DNA from: Pseudomonas triticifolii
Lineage (GTDB): Bacteria > Pseudomonadota > Gammaproteobacteria > Pseudomonadales > Pseudomonadaceae
DNA length: 64,000 nt
Reading direction: 5' to 3'
NCBI RefSeq assembly: GCF_014358015.1
Contig: NZ_JACONV010000001.1
Location: forward strand, 248,001 to 312,000
Shown here: positions 52,845 to 62,657 of the stretch, piece by piece
How the letters are laid out: every line of letters begins with the position of its first letter
Position numbering within the stretch: position 1 is the stretch's first letter
Position numbers and translations under genes: made by a program
Notes under the pieces: generated by a model
Databases searched by the model: none
Told to the model about the DNA's origin: nothing
The model's input: only the letters and a program-made list of their open reading frames with translations

Positions 52845-54119
52845 TTAATACCTGGGTTTCACCGCCTTCCACTCCGGTTTGTATTTCTGCATCTGCCTCA
52901 CGTCATCACGCTGGCGGATACCGCAGCTCAAGTACTGGTCGTTGAGTTTGCCGAGCTGGTCGTAGTCCAGTTCAAGCCCCAGACCTGGCTCGCGGGTGAG
53001 TTTCACGCAGCCGTCGACAATAGGCAGCTTGCCACCTTTGATGACTTCTTCGTCCGGCTCCTGCCACGGGTAATGGGTGTCGCAGGCGTAGTCGAGGTTG
53101 GGCACGGACGCCGCGACGTGGGTCATGGCCATGAGGCTGATACCCAGGTGCGAGTTGGAATGCATTGATACGCCCAACCCGAAGGTGTCGCACATTTTGG
53201 CCAGCGCCTGGGTATCGCGCAGTCCGCCCCAGTAGTGGTGGTCGGCGAGCACGATCTGCACGCTGTTCAAGGCAACGCTGCGACGGAATTCGTCGAAGTC
53301 GGTGACCACCATGTTGGTCGCCAGCGGCAGACCGGTGCGTTTATGCAGTTCGGACATGCCGTCCAGACCCGGCGTCGGGTCTTCGTAGTACTGCAGGTCG
53401 TCACCCAGCAGCTCAGCCATGCGAATCGAAGTTTCCAGCGACCAGTTGCCGTTGGGGTCGATGCGCAGCGGGTAGCCGGGAAAGGCTTTTTTCAGGGCCT
53501 TGATACAGGACACTTCATGCTCCGGGTCCAGTGCGCCAGCCTTGAGTTTGATGCTTTTGAACCCGTAGGCCTCGATCATGCGCCGGGCCTGAGCCACGAT
53601 CTGTTCTTCGCTCAGCGCCTCGCCCCAACTGTCCGGTGCATAAGGGGAGTCGGCGTGCTGCGTGTATTTGAAGAACAGGTAGGCACTGAACGGCACCTGA
53701 TCGCGAACCGCTCCCCCCAGCAAGTCAACCAGCGGCACGTTGATCGAGCGTGCCTGCAGGTCGAGAAACGCCACTTCGAAGGCTGAATAGGCGTTGCTCA
53801 CTGCTTTGCTGGCGTGGGAGCCGGGTGCCAGTTCCGCGCCGGCCAGGCTGGCCGGTTTGTGCGCTGCCACGGTTGCCTGAACGATGCTGCGCAGCTGACT
53901 GAGGTTGAACGGGTCGACGCCGATAAGCTGATGCTGCACCTGTTGCTGAATCGCCAATGCCGGGGCGTCGCCATAGCTTTCGCCGAGACCGATGTAGCCG
54001 GTGTCGCTCTCGATCTCGATGATCGAGCGCAGCGCGAAGGGTTCGTGGATACCACTGGCGTTGAGCAACGGCGGATCGCGGAAGGCGATGGGGGTGACAG
54101 TAACGCGGATGATTTTCAA
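52845..54119 (-). CDS. gudD: Glucarate dehydratase (enolase superfamily)
   Basis: A 424-residue mandelate-racemase/enolase superfamily enzyme that dehydrates D-glucarate to 5-keto-4-deoxyglucarate. TTG 54119 is used: GGGAG lies 7 nt upstream and the protein then starts KIIRVTVTPIAFRDPPLLN as in GudD. The KxK pair is in FKSIKLKAGAL near residue 205, metal ligands in YPLRIDPNGNWS near 232, YYEDPTPG near 258 and ATNMVV near 284, and the His base in VSMHSNSHLG near 335. It is downstream of and co-directional with the permease gene, 19 nt apart. Confidence 0.92.
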   Translation of the reverse strand: MKIIRVTVTPIAFRDPPLLNASGIHEPFALRSIIEIESDTGYIGLGESYGDAPALAIQQQVQHQLIGVDPFNLSQLRSIVQATVAAHKPASLAGAELAPGSHASKAVSNAYSAFEVAFLDLQARSINVPLVDLLGGAVRDQVPFSAYLFFKYTQHADSPYAPDSWGEALSEEQIVAQARRMIEAYGFKSIKLKAGALDPEHEVSCIKALKKAFPGYPLRIDPNGNWSLETSIRMAELLGDDLQYYEDPTPGLDGMSELHKRTGLPLATNMVVTDFDEFRRSVALNSVQIVLADHHYWGGLRDTQALAKMCDTFGLGVSMHSNSHLGISLMAMTHVAASVPNLDYACDTHYPWQEPDEEVIKGGKLPIVDGCVKLTREPGLGLELDYDQLGKLNDQYLSCGIRQRDDVRQMQKYKPEWKAVKPRY

Positions 54120-54138
54120 AGGGCAGTCTCCCGGACGA

Positions 54139-55515
54139 TCAGGGTTTGAGGCTTGAATGGGTGCCGAGCGGGCCAGTGGCGTGCAACGTGACCGGCTCAG
54201 CCTTGGACGGGTGGTGCGCATTACCTCGCGGCGTAGTGCGGGCAAAGAAGATCACGATGGCTGCCAGCAGGGACGTTGCCGCCAGCCCATAGAGACCGCC
54301 TTGAATGGAGCCGGTGGTCTGTTCCAGAAACCCGAATGCGGTGGGCGCCACGAAGCCACCCAGGTTACCGATGGAGTTGATGAGGGCGATCACGGCGGCA
54401 GCGATGCGTGCATCCAGATAGCCTTGCGGGATCGGCCAGAACAGCGCCGATGCAGCCTTGAAACCAATCGCGGCAAAGCAGATGGCAACAAAGGCAAAAA
54501 CCGGCCCGCCGGTGGTGGACATGAACATGCCGAATGCTGCGATCACCAGCGTCACGGCCACCCAGGCCTGTTGATGCTTGAAGCGTGCGGCCAGCGCTGC
54601 GAAGCCGTACATGGCGACAATCGAGATGAGCCACGGCACCGAGTTGAACAGCCCCACTTCGAAGTCGCTCAGGCTGCCCATCTTGCGAATCATGCTCGGC
54701 AGCCAGAAGGTGGCACCGTAGATGGTCAGCGCCACGGAAAAGTAGATGAAGCAGAACAGCATGATCTGCCGATCAGCCAACAGTTTGAACATCGAAGGCT
54801 TGACCGTTTGCGTCGCTTCACGGGCGCGCTGCTCTTCGGCGATGGCGTTGACCAGCGTAGTTTTTTCTTCCTCGGTGAGCCACTTGGCTTCGTGAGGATG
54901 GGACTGCAACCAGAACCAGACGAAACCGCACAGCACAATCGAGGCGAAGCCTTCAATCAGAAACATCCACTGCCAGCCATGCAGGCTCAGGCCGCTGATG
55001 CCCAGCAGTGCGCCGGATAACGGACCCGAAATCACCGAGGCGATGGCCGACCCGCTCAAAAACAGCGCCATGGCTTTGCCGCGATCACTGGCGGGCAGCC
55101 ACTGTGTGAAGTAATAAATGATGCCGGGGAAGAAACCTGCCTCGGCGGCACCGAGTACAAAACGCAGCACATAGAAGCTGGTTTCGCCCTGAACGAAGGC
55201 CATGGCCATCGCGGCTGCGCCCCAGGTGAACATGATGCGCGTCAGCCAGGCGCGAGCGCCGTAACGTTGCAACAACATGTTGGACGGGACTTCGAACAAC
55301 GCATAGCCAACGAAGAACAGACCTGCACCGAGCCCGTAGGCCGCAGCGCCAATGCCCAGATCAGTTTCCAGATGGCTGCGCACAAAGCCGATATTGACTC
55401 GGTCGATGTAATTGACGATGAACATCACCACGAACAGCGGTAGTACGTGGCGCTTCACCTTGCTGGCCGCACGGGCAAGCACCGTGGGGTCCGACGCGTA
55501 AGGGACGGTATTCAA
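54139..55515 (-). CDS. gudP: MFS glucarate/hexuronate permease (ACS family)
   Basis: A 458-residue permease with twelve predicted segments. TTG 55515 is used as start (NTVPYASDPT), with GGGAG 7 nt upstream; upstream ATGs lie in the divergent regulator's promoter. ACS-family marks are IVNYIDRVNIGFVRSHLETDLG near residue 38 (opening IVNYIDRVNIGF), RYGARAWLTRIMFTWG near 88, and RFVLGAAEAGFFPGIIYYFTQWLP near 118. It imports sugar acids by proton symport. It is followed by gudD and probably controlled by the divergent LysR gene. Confidence 0.87.
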   Translation of the reverse strand: MNTVPYASDPTVLARAASKVKRHVLPLFVVMFIVNYIDRVNIGFVRSHLETDLGIGAAAYGLGAGLFFVGYALFEVPSNMLLQRYGARAWLTRIMFTWGAAAMAMAFVQGETSFYVLRFVLGAAEAGFFPGIIYYFTQWLPASDRGKAMALFLSGSAIASVISGPLSGALLGISGLSLHGWQWMFLIEGFASIVLCGFVWFWLQSHPHEAKWLTEEEKTTLVNAIAEEQRAREATQTVKPSMFKLLADRQIMLFCFIYFSVALTIYGATFWLPSMIRKMGSLSDFEVGLFNSVPWLISIVAMYGFAALAARFKHQQAWVAVTLVIAAFGMFMSTTGGPVFAFVAICFAAIGFKAASALFWPIPQGYLDARIAAAVIALINSIGNLGGFVAPTAFGFLEQTTGSIQGGLYGLAATSLLAAIVIFFARTTPRGNAHHPSKAEPVTLHATGPLGTHSSLKP

Positions 55516-55621
55516 AGGGCGACTCCCATCTATTGTTTTTTTGGGGATGAGCCGATCATGGACGCTGGTATTATTCCCGTCTAATCTAGATTGTGATTTG
55601 ATTGATACCTGGAATGAATCA

Positions 55622-56524
55622 ATGTTCGAGCTGGCACAACTTCGCTGCTTCACCACGGTGGCCACGGAATTGAATTTTCGTCGGGCCGCTGAACGTCTGA
55701 ATATGACCCAGCCGCCGTTGAGCCGACAGATTCAACTGCTTGAGCACAACCTGGGCGTCGAGTTGTTCACGCGCAGCACTCGCAGCGTGGCGCTGACGGC
55801 AGCGGGTCGAGCATTTTTCATTGAAGCGCAGACGTTGCTGGAGCGTGCACAGCAGGCGGCCATTTCCGCACGACGCTTTGCTGAAGGTGACATCGGCTCC
55901 GTGACGATCAGCTTCGTTGGCAGTGCGGTCTACGAGTTCTTGCCCAAGGTGATCACCGAAGCCAGGCTCAACCAGCCACAGGTGAAGATATCCCTCACCG
56001 AGATGAATACCTACCAGCAGCATGAAGCGCTCAGGGCGCGGCGTATCGACCTGGGTATCGTGCGTGCGCCGTTGTTTCAGCCAGGTTATGAGACTGAATG
56101 CCTGGTACGTGAGCCGTTCGTGCTCGCGGTGCCCGGCAGTCATCCGCTGGCGCAGGCCGCGTCGGTGGCGGTCGAGGATCTGGATGGCGTACCGTTTCTG
56201 ATGTATTCGCATTCGGCCTATCCGCCGTTCAATGAGTTGCTGACCGGCATGTTTCGTTCGGCCCGCGTGGCACCCGAGTACGTGCAATGGCTGGGCTCGT
56301 CGTTGACCATTCTGGCGCTGGTCAATGCGGGCATGGGCCTGGCGTTGGTGCCGCGCTGCGCGACCAATGTGGTGTTCAAGGATGTGGTGTTTCGCGAGAT
56401 CGATCTGGGCGAGGGCGTGCAAAGCGAGCTGCATCTGGTGTGGCGTACCGACAACGATAATCCGGCGTGCATCATGCTGCTGGAAGCCATTCGTGCAGCA
56501 GTGAGGGGTGATACGAATATTTGA
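55622..56524 (+). CDS. LysR-family regulator of the glucarate genes (predicted)
   Basis: A 300-residue LysR protein; ATG 55622 is the conserved MFELAQLRCFTTVA start. The helix-turn-helix is LNFRRAAERLNMTQPPLSRQIQLLE, beginning near residue 19, of the BenM/CatM subgroup (TQPPLSRQI). The effector domain carries SITISFVG-like SVTISFVGSAVYEFLPKV near 92 and GMGLALVPRCA near 235. It is divergent from gudP with 106 bp between, the usual LysR regulator-target layout. Confidence 0.86.
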   Translation: MFELAQLRCFTTVATELNFRRAAERLNMTQPPLSRQIQLLEHNLGVELFTRSTRSVALTAAGRAFFIEAQTLLERAQQAAISARRFAEGDIGSVTISFVGSAVYEFLPKVITEARLNQPQVKISLTEMNTYQQHEALRARRIDLGIVRAPLFQPGYETECLVREPFVLAVPGSHPLAQAASVAVEDLDGVPFLMYSHSAYPPFNELLTGMFRSARVAPEYVQWLGSSLTILALVNAGMGLALVPRCATNVVFKDVVFREIDLGEGVQSELHLVWRTDNDNPACIMLLEAIRAAVRGDTNI

Positions 56525-56675
56525 CGTTATTTGCGCCGAAACCCCATGCGACTCATGGCCGTCTACTATCATTCGTTCAATCGATAGTCACCATCAAGAA
56601 AGGCAAGTTCTGTTTTTTTGGCAAAGGAGGAGGATGGCGTCATAGCCACTTGCTCCGCACAAAAGGAAACGAACG

Positions 56676-57359
56676 ATGAAAATTTTCAACCTGCTGACAT
56701 TTGTCGCTGTTTTGATCAGTGCGCCTTTGGCCACCTCATCCGTTTCCGCTGCCAGTCAGGTCAACGACGCGCAGGTTTGCCACTTTCAACCGGTGATGGA
56801 CAGCACGACCAGCCTTCAGCACTCGCAATCGGTGGGAGTGCTCTATAGCGAGAACACCGTCAGTAACCTCCAATACCTGAACAACTACCACGCTGTCGCC
56901 CAGCGCAGCGCTCGCAATAACGCGCTGGACTCGCGCATCCGTGATGCGTTCATCAACAGCTCGGACCCCAAACTGGCCATCGACTGGTTAACAGGGTCTT
57001 TGCAGAAAACATTCGCCTCGGTGACGGTTTACGACAATCTGGATGCACTGATGCAGGGGCGGCCTGACGTGGTCGTGATGCTGGACACCTACAACCAGCT
57101 GGTGAGCAAGCGCAACAGTCAGGTTGAGGCGCGTTACCTGGCGCGATTCTACGATGCGAACCTTCAATATATCGGCAAGGCAGAAGGCGCGACCGGCAAG
57201 CAAATGCCTTCCGTCTGGGTGCAGGGCAAGGCCGCTCCTGAAATTGCGGCGCAGATCGATCAGCAACGCGAGTTGCAGGTGACGGCCTTGAAGCAGTTCG
57301 ACGCATCGCTCAAGGCCCTGGTCATGCAGGCAAAGCAGGATCAGGTCGCAGCCAACTGA
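56676..57359 (+). CDS. Secreted protein, unknown function
   Basis: A 227-residue protein with a Sec signal peptide (residues 1-26, ending TSSVSAA). AAAGGAAACGAACG precedes ATG 56676. The mature chain has alternating strands and helices around VGVLYSENTVSNLQYL, LAIDWLTGSLQKTFASVTVYDNLD (opening LAIDWLTGSLQ) and GRPDVVVMLDTYNQLVSKR, reminiscent of YajG/LptE-like periplasmic folds, but no lipobox Cys is present. It is convergent, 15 nt away, with the subtilase gene. Function unknown. Confidence 0.75.
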   Translation: MKIFNLLTFVAVLISAPLATSSVSAASQVNDAQVCHFQPVMDSTTSLQHSQSVGVLYSENTVSNLQYLNNYHAVAQRSARNNALDSRIRDAFINSSDPKLAIDWLTGSLQKTFASVTVYDNLDALMQGRPDVVVMLDTYNQLVSKRNSQVEARYLARFYDANLQYIGKAEGATGKQMPSVWVQGKAAPEIAAQIDQQRELQVTALKQFDASLKALVMQAKQDQVAAN

Positions 57360-57374
57360 ACCCCGTCCCGTGAC

Positions 57375-59138
57375 TCATCGCACCCGATCAAGGCTCTGCA
57401 CCGAAAGGTCCAGAGCCTTTTGCATGTCCAGGCGCGCCGAGCGTCCCACGTCTTTGTCATGCCGTTTGAATTCACGTTCCGAGGGCAGGATCGGGGCGGT
57501 CAGGTCGTCGGCGCCTACCGGTTCAAAGTCATAGTTGCTGCCGATGGTCATGGCGCTGCGGCGCAGCAGCATGCGGATCTGCTCGGGCGTGAGTCTGGGG
57601 TTGATCGATAGCATGGCCGCGACCATGCCGGTGACCATGGGTGTGGCGTAAGAGGTGCCGCAATGCACCGCACCTTGTTCGCCAGCCTTGGCGGTCGAGG
57701 CGCGCGTGCAGGCCGACGCCATGATGTCGACCCGCATGTCGACATTGGAAGATGCGCGCTTTTCAACGTAAGCCGGGTCATCCACGGCGACATCATCGCG
57801 CTCCGTGCGCTGATGGCCGCCCACCACCAGCAACTGGTCAGTGATGAACGAGGAGGGCAGGCGGTATTCGTCAGTGCTGGAAAAGGACGAGCCGTTGCCA
57901 GCCGAGTTCACCACCATGACGTCCGGGTGTTTCTCGCGCAGCCAGAGGAAGAACTCTTCCAGCAGCTCTTCATAGCCGGACATCGCAAGCCCCGAACGGA
58001 TCAGCGAGTCGACGTCATCACCCTCGATGTTTTTGGCACCGATGCGATGAATGCCCCAGCTCCAGTTCAACACCCTGACGCCGTCCTCGACCAGATTGAC
58101 CGAGGCCGCGACGTTGGCCGTGATGCCGGCGTCGGAGTTGCGCTCTACGATCACATCAAAGCCCTGACTGGCACCATCCAGCGATCTGAGAAAACCGGTG
58201 TTGCCGCCTTCAGCAGTATTGGCCGCCAGAATGCCGGTCACCGTAGTGCCGTGCCCGTCGGGTTTGCGGGCATCCCTGGCGAACACGCAAGTGCGCGGTG
58301 CACCGCTGTGGCAGTCGCCCCGGTAGTCGGCGAAATCCGGGCTGTCGAAGTCTACGTCGCGTTCGATAATGCCGATGCGGATCGGAACCGGCGTGATAGG
58401 GGAAGCCTTGCCGGGAATCCTGCGCTGGTAGTAGTTGACCGCGTCCATGAAGCGGTTGGCGGTCCATTGCTCACGCGTTGGTTTCTCCTGCTTGCCGTCC
58501 GACGGTGGTGCCTCGCCTTCAGCGGCTTCGGCCTGGGACTCTTCAATTACCACAGCGTCGACACTCACCTCGCTGCCCATGCGCAGCACCATCGCGTCGC
58601 GCTCCACCAGATTCTTTGTCGGCAGACGCAACTGCCAGGTGTTGAGCGGGGCAATCGAGCCGACCACCGTTGCGCCGAATTTCTGCGCGATCCTCTGAGC
58701 TTCTTCACGCCCGTTGAAGCGTTCTTCGATGATCAGGCTGATCAGGTTGACGTAGGTGGTCAGCCCATCCATGTTTTTTGCGACCTCATCTGGTGTTGCG
58801 GCCACGACATGATTGCCGGCCATGCTCAGCCACACCGCGTTGCTGCTGTTGCCCGACTGCTGCAACCAGAGCGGACCGCTTGGCCAGTCCGCGTAGTCGA
58901 GTTGCACACGCAGACGCTGGCCATCGCGCTGGATGGCCGACTCTGGAACGGTCTTGCCGCCGACTTTGATCCCGATCGGGCCTTCGCCTATACCGGCTGC
59001 GCTCAGGCAGAACGTCTGCTGCTGTCTATCGAGCAGGTCATCACAGCGTTGCAGGCGCTCGATGCGCAGCGAGTCGTCGGCAAGGGCGAGTGATGAGCAG
59101 GTGAGTGTGGCGGCAACCAACAGGGTACGACTGAACAT
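57375..59138 (-). CDS. Secreted subtilisin-family (S8) serine protease
   Basis: A 587-residue subtilase from ATG 59138 (AGGA upstream). A signal peptide spans residues 1-22. Roughly 200 residues of N-terminal domain precede the catalytic core, which has Asp in IGIIERDVDFDSPDF near 255, His in DGHGTTVTGILAAN near 294, and Ser in HCGTSYATPMVTGMVAAML near 510. All triad residues are present. The DAR/IxG contexts are atypical, so it belongs to an uncharacterised S8 group. There is no autotransporter barrel or C-terminal sorting motif, so it is probably periplasmic or secreted by an unknown route. Confidence 0.88.
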   Translation of the reverse strand: MFSRTLLVAATLTCSSLALADDSLRIERLQRCDDLLDRQQQTFCLSAAGIGEGPIGIKVGGKTVPESAIQRDGQRLRVQLDYADWPSGPLWLQQSGNSSNAVWLSMAGNHVVAATPDEVAKNMDGLTTYVNLISLIIEERFNGREEAQRIAQKFGATVVGSIAPLNTWQLRLPTKNLVERDAMVLRMGSEVSVDAVVIEESQAEAAEGEAPPSDGKQEKPTREQWTANRFMDAVNYYQRRIPGKASPITPVPIRIGIIERDVDFDSPDFADYRGDCHSGAPRTCVFARDARKPDGHGTTVTGILAANTAEGGNTGFLRSLDGASQGFDVIVERNSDAGITANVAASVNLVEDGVRVLNWSWGIHRIGAKNIEGDDVDSLIRSGLAMSGYEELLEEFFLWLREKHPDVMVVNSAGNGSSFSSTDEYRLPSSFITDQLLVVGGHQRTERDDVAVDDPAYVEKRASSNVDMRVDIMASACTRASTAKAGEQGAVHCGTSYATPMVTGMVAAMLSINPRLTPEQIRMLLRRSAMTIGSNYDFEPVGADDLTAPILPSEREFKRHDKDVGRSARLDMQKALDLSVQSLDRVR

Positions 59139-59259
59139 GCGCAAATCCTGAGCAAAGCGTGAAGTAGCCTTCTGACTGCTTGGCGTCTCACATGGTTCAG
59201 GATGACCGGGTCAAGTCTGTGCCCGAGCAGGACGCTTGGGCACAGCATGCAACGCAACG

Positions 59260-60264
59260 TCAATTCAACGGACGATTGATGACTTGGGCGAAGTTCGTGG
59301 CGAAAGCGGTTTGTGAAACGCCCGTGACGAAGGCGATAGGCCGTGAGCCGCTGTCTTTCACCAACGTCTGTCCGCAGTGGTTGTCGTGTTCAGAGCTGGT
59401 CGTGTCGACCGCAAGGTACTCGGTGTTGGTCTTGGTGGCGCTGATGCCACGCGCCATCAGCAGGGTCGCCAACGGGTCGAAGATCGGTACCGGCAAGCTG
59501 CCTTCGGCATGGCTGCCAGACTTGATCTCCAGCACTTCACGCACAAGGGTCGCGACGGGATCGGTGGCGGTGATCAGCTTCGAATAGGACGGGTCGAGCA
59601 CCACCTGGTTGCACACGTCCAATGGCACCAGCGTGAGTGGCAGTTCGGAGTCGAACACGATCCTGGCGGCCACTGCGTCCACGAAAACATTCCACTCTGC
59701 ATAATAGTTGCTGCTGTAGGCAGGCCCCTGATCCCAGATCGCTTGCGCGTTGTTTAAAGCCGCGACGTTGCCGTCTACATACACTGCGCCTGCCATGGCG
59801 TAAATGCCGTCGAGCCTGGCGAAGTCCTGCGGGCCGGTACTCATCGACAGCATCTTTGCAATATTGGTAAAACCGCCCAGCGACAGAATCGTGATCGGGT
59901 CCTGGCTGTTCTTGATTGTTTCAAACAGGAACGTCCAGGCGTTGGCCTCTGACAAAGCGGGGAGTTGCGCAGGGTTCAACGAACCCAACAGCCCCATGAC
60001 ACCATTCATGTCGTTCTTGAAGTCCTGTGGGAACCGGTAGTCATGCGCCAGGGGTATATCGGTGCCGCGGGCGACGACAGTGTCGAGCCGGTTGCCGATA
60101 CCCAGCAAATGCTGGGCAATGATCACGCCCCAACCCAGATCCGTTTCGCCACAGCCGGTGACTGTGATGCCGACGATGTCGATGTCCGGCCTTTTCATCA
60201 GGTACGCGATGGACAGTACGTCGTCCCAGCCCATATCCGTGTCAATGATAACTTTCCTGTTCAT
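59260..60264 (-). CDS. Inosine/uridine-preferring nucleoside hydrolase family protein
   Basis: A 334-residue nucleoside hydrolase. GGAGAAG lies 6 nt before ATG 60264. The Ca2+/ribose-binding motif is VIIDTDMGWDDVLSI near residue 5 (DTDxGxDD), NP-type ITILSLGGFTNIAKML near 121, YAMAGAVYVDGN near 150, and AEWNVFVDAVAA near 183, with PIFDPLATLLMARG near 268. It cleaves N-glycosidic bonds of ribonucleosides for salvage. It shares its fold with the type III effector HopQ1, but it lacks an effector-type N-terminus and has no hrp box. Confidence 0.88.
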   Translation of the reverse strand: MNRKVIIDTDMGWDDVLSIAYLMKRPDIDIVGITVTGCGETDLGWGVIIAQHLLGIGNRLDTVVARGTDIPLAHDYRFPQDFKNDMNGVMGLLGSLNPAQLPALSEANAWTFLFETIKNSQDPITILSLGGFTNIAKMLSMSTGPQDFARLDGIYAMAGAVYVDGNVAALNNAQAIWDQGPAYSSNYYAEWNVFVDAVAARIVFDSELPLTLVPLDVCNQVVLDPSYSKLITATDPVATLVREVLEIKSGSHAEGSLPVPIFDPLATLLMARGISATKTNTEYLAVDTTSSEHDNHCGQTLVKDSGSRPIAFVTGVSQTAFATNFAQVINRPLN

Positions 60265-60595
60265 GTTACTTCTCCGTGTGCTGTGGCGTGGGCGTAGAGG
60301 TTTTAAAGACACCGGCGAAAAAAGTTGTGGCGCGAGTGTATTTCAGTCGTTCGGTTTAATCAGCCATGCTTTTAAAAGGCGGTTGATATATACAACAGCT
60401 TCCGGTGTCCGTCGAGGCACTGGCCGGCGGTAAAGTTGGAAATGATGTGATTTAAAAACGGATCAGGAATAAGGTTCGTATTAAAGAAACAGCGCAAATG
60501 GCCGAGAGACTGACAAGCGCGCCGCACGTTGCCCGGCCCGCATGATTTGCAGCAAGCCACGTGCGCTTTGACTGTGGTAACAGAGAAGCCTTGCG
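60265..60595. other. Divergent gene-free region (331 bp)
   Basis: This gap separates the nucleoside hydrolase (leftward) from the GGDEF-EAL gene (rightward). It is moderately A/T-rich in its centre. GACACCGG (60308-60315) recurs inverted as CCGGTGTC at 60402-60409. I cannot place promoters with confidence. Confidence 0.4.
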
Positions 60596-62539
60596 ATGCT
60601 GAAAAAACTGTTGGGTACGCTGCGTACCTTGATGTCGGTGCCCGCTCATAATCCGAGGCTGCTTCAGGCGCAATACGTTGCGTTGTCCCGTCAATTGCCG
60701 TTGATGTACTTCGTGCTGTTGGTGAACACCTGGGCGCTCGCATTCACTCACCGTACCGCGCCGCTGTGGCTGACCCTTCTGGTTCCTGCGCTGCTGACGC
60801 TGGTGTGCGGGATTCGTGCTCGTATGTGGCTGCGCACGGTCAATAGAATTCCGTCCGAATCCATCATTCTCGCCACCTTGCGCAGCACCAACGGCCTGGC
60901 GGGCATCATTGCAGCCGCGTTTGCCGGCTGGTCACTGGCGCTGTATCCCTATGGCGATGCCTACGCCCAGGCGCATGTGGCCTTTTTCATGGGCATCACC
61001 GTGATCGTGTGCATTTTCTGCATGATGCACCTGCAGCCTGCGGCCTTGACCACCGCGGTGGTGGTGAATGCGGCCTTCGTGGTGTTCTTCGCCTCGACCC
61101 ATAACATGATCTTCATCGCCACGGCGGTGAACATCGTGCTGGTGTCGATCGGCATGCTGATTATCCTTCGCTATCAGTACCGCGACTTCAAGAGTCTGGT
61201 GAACGTACAGTTAAAGACCGAGCGGCTGAGCAACGAAAATCTGCTGCTGGCTAATCAGGACAGCCTGACCGGACTGCCCAACCGACGTCAGTTCTTTCAG
61301 ACGCTGGACCTGGCCATGAGTCAAGCGCTGGAGCAGGGCACGGGGCTTGCGGTCGGTGTGCTGGACCTGGACGGTTTCAAACCGGTGAATGATCTGTACG
61401 GTCATCGCACGGGCGATCAGTTACTGATCATGGTGGCCGAGCGTTTGAGGGCAGTGGTGAGTGACACGGTGCACGTGTCGCGGTTGGGAGGCGACGAGTT
61501 TGCCCTGGTCATCAAGGGCAATATCAGCAACGATGCTTTGCTGGCGCTGGGCAAGCGCTTGTGCGATCAGATGCATGACAACTTCCAGTTGCTGGACATG
61601 CCGATTCAGATCGGCGCCACTTTCGGCATTGCGACATACCCGGCAACGGCCGACAACGCGACACAGTTGTTCGAATACGCTGACTACGCGCTCTATCAGG
61701 GGAAAAACCACAACCAAGGCACGACCTGTCTGTTCTCGACCGCTCACCGCGAGCAGTTGCATGCCGATGGCGTGACGGAACAGGCGTTGCGGCGGGCCAA
61801 CCTCGAAACCGAGTTCTACGTGCTGTTTCAGCCAATCATGGAAAGCTGCAGTCGCGAGACGGTGGCGTTTGAAGCGCTCGCTCGCTGGAACAGCCCTGAG
61901 CTGGGTCCGGTATCTCCGGCACGTTTCATTCCAATTGCCGAGCGTATTGGCATGATCAACAAGCTGACTGCGCCCTTGTTGACCCTCGCGCTGCAGAAAG
62001 CGCTTTCCTGGCCGGACCCTATCAGGCTGGCGTTCAACCTGTCGGCTCATGATTTTGCGACCTGTGAGAGCGTCAATCTGATTGTCGGGATCATCGAGAA
62101 CAGCGGTTTTGATCCCTCGCGACTGGACCTTGAGATCACCGAGACGGCCGTGATGCAGGATATCGTCCAGGTCCAGCAAGCCGTCGCCCAGTTTCGTCAG
62201 CTGGGTTGTGGCATATCGCTGGACGATTTTGGTACGGGCTTTTCGAGCCTCAGCCAGTTGCATGCCCTGGCACTGACCAAGCTCAAAATCGACCGCAGCT
62301 TTGTGACCGGTGTGCATGACAATCCGGCGAGCTACAAGATCGTGAAATCGCTGGTGGCGTTGAGCCTGGACATGTCGCTGGGTTGCGTCATCGAAGGCGT
62401 GGAGACGCAAGAGGAACTCACCACTTTGCAAACGCTGGGCTGCACGATGGTTCAGGGCTATTTTTACAGCCGCCCGATCAGCTTTGAAGACACGCTCAAA
62501 TGGCTCGAAATACCGGATGAAGAACGCAGTTTCGGGTGA
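60596..62539 (+). CDS. Membrane GGDEF-EAL cyclic-di-GMP enzyme
   Basis: A 647-residue protein with about five to six N-terminal transmembrane segments (residues 40-195) as a membrane sensor. The GGDEF domain (about 215-375) has intact SRLGGDEFALV; the RxxD inhibitory site is absent (VVSD in its place). The EAL domain (390-640) keeps AFEALARWNS, AFNLSAHDF, DLEITETAVM, LDDFGTGFSSLSQ, LKIDRSF and VIEGVETQEE, so phosphodiesterase activity is likely, perhaps with cyclase activity too. It would tune motility/biofilm decisions. It stands alone, divergent from the nucleoside hydrolase. Confidence 0.92.
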   Translation: MLKKLLGTLRTLMSVPAHNPRLLQAQYVALSRQLPLMYFVLLVNTWALAFTHRTAPLWLTLLVPALLTLVCGIRARMWLRTVNRIPSESIILATLRSTNGLAGIIAAAFAGWSLALYPYGDAYAQAHVAFFMGITVIVCIFCMMHLQPAALTTAVVVNAAFVVFFASTHNMIFIATAVNIVLVSIGMLIILRYQYRDFKSLVNVQLKTERLSNENLLLANQDSLTGLPNRRQFFQTLDLAMSQALEQGTGLAVGVLDLDGFKPVNDLYGHRTGDQLLIMVAERLRAVVSDTVHVSRLGGDEFALVIKGNISNDALLALGKRLCDQMHDNFQLLDMPIQIGATFGIATYPATADNATQLFEYADYALYQGKNHNQGTTCLFSTAHREQLHADGVTEQALRRANLETEFYVLFQPIMESCSRETVAFEALARWNSPELGPVSPARFIPIAERIGMINKLTAPLLTLALQKALSWPDPIRLAFNLSAHDFATCESVNLIVGIIENSGFDPSRLDLEITETAVMQDIVQVQQAVAQFRQLGCGISLDDFGTGFSSLSQLHALALTKLKIDRSFVTGVHDNPASYKIVKSLVALSLDMSLGCVIEGVETQEELTTLQTLGCTMVQGYFYSRPISFEDTLKWLEIPDEERSFG

Positions 62540-62657
62540 GCGGATCGTGGCCGTGCGCCGTATTGAGGAACGACCCTTATCAGCGCGGCAGGCGCGCAGG
62601 AAACGATCGCTCTCAGGGCTGTTATCATGCGCCCGTCCTTTTTGCGGAACCCCGTCC

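Noticed and set aside
57663..59093. A 476-codon plus-strand frame over the subtilase gene
   Set aside because: Low-quality composition; the minus-strand frame has a signal peptide and an intact S8 triad.
60265..60360. A possible hrp box upstream of the nucleoside hydrolase, which would make it a HopQ1-like effector
   Set aside because: AACC and CCAC elements exist on the minus strand but are 22 nt apart instead of 15-16 and the leading GG is missing; the protein also starts directly with the enzyme motif and has no effector-type N-terminus.
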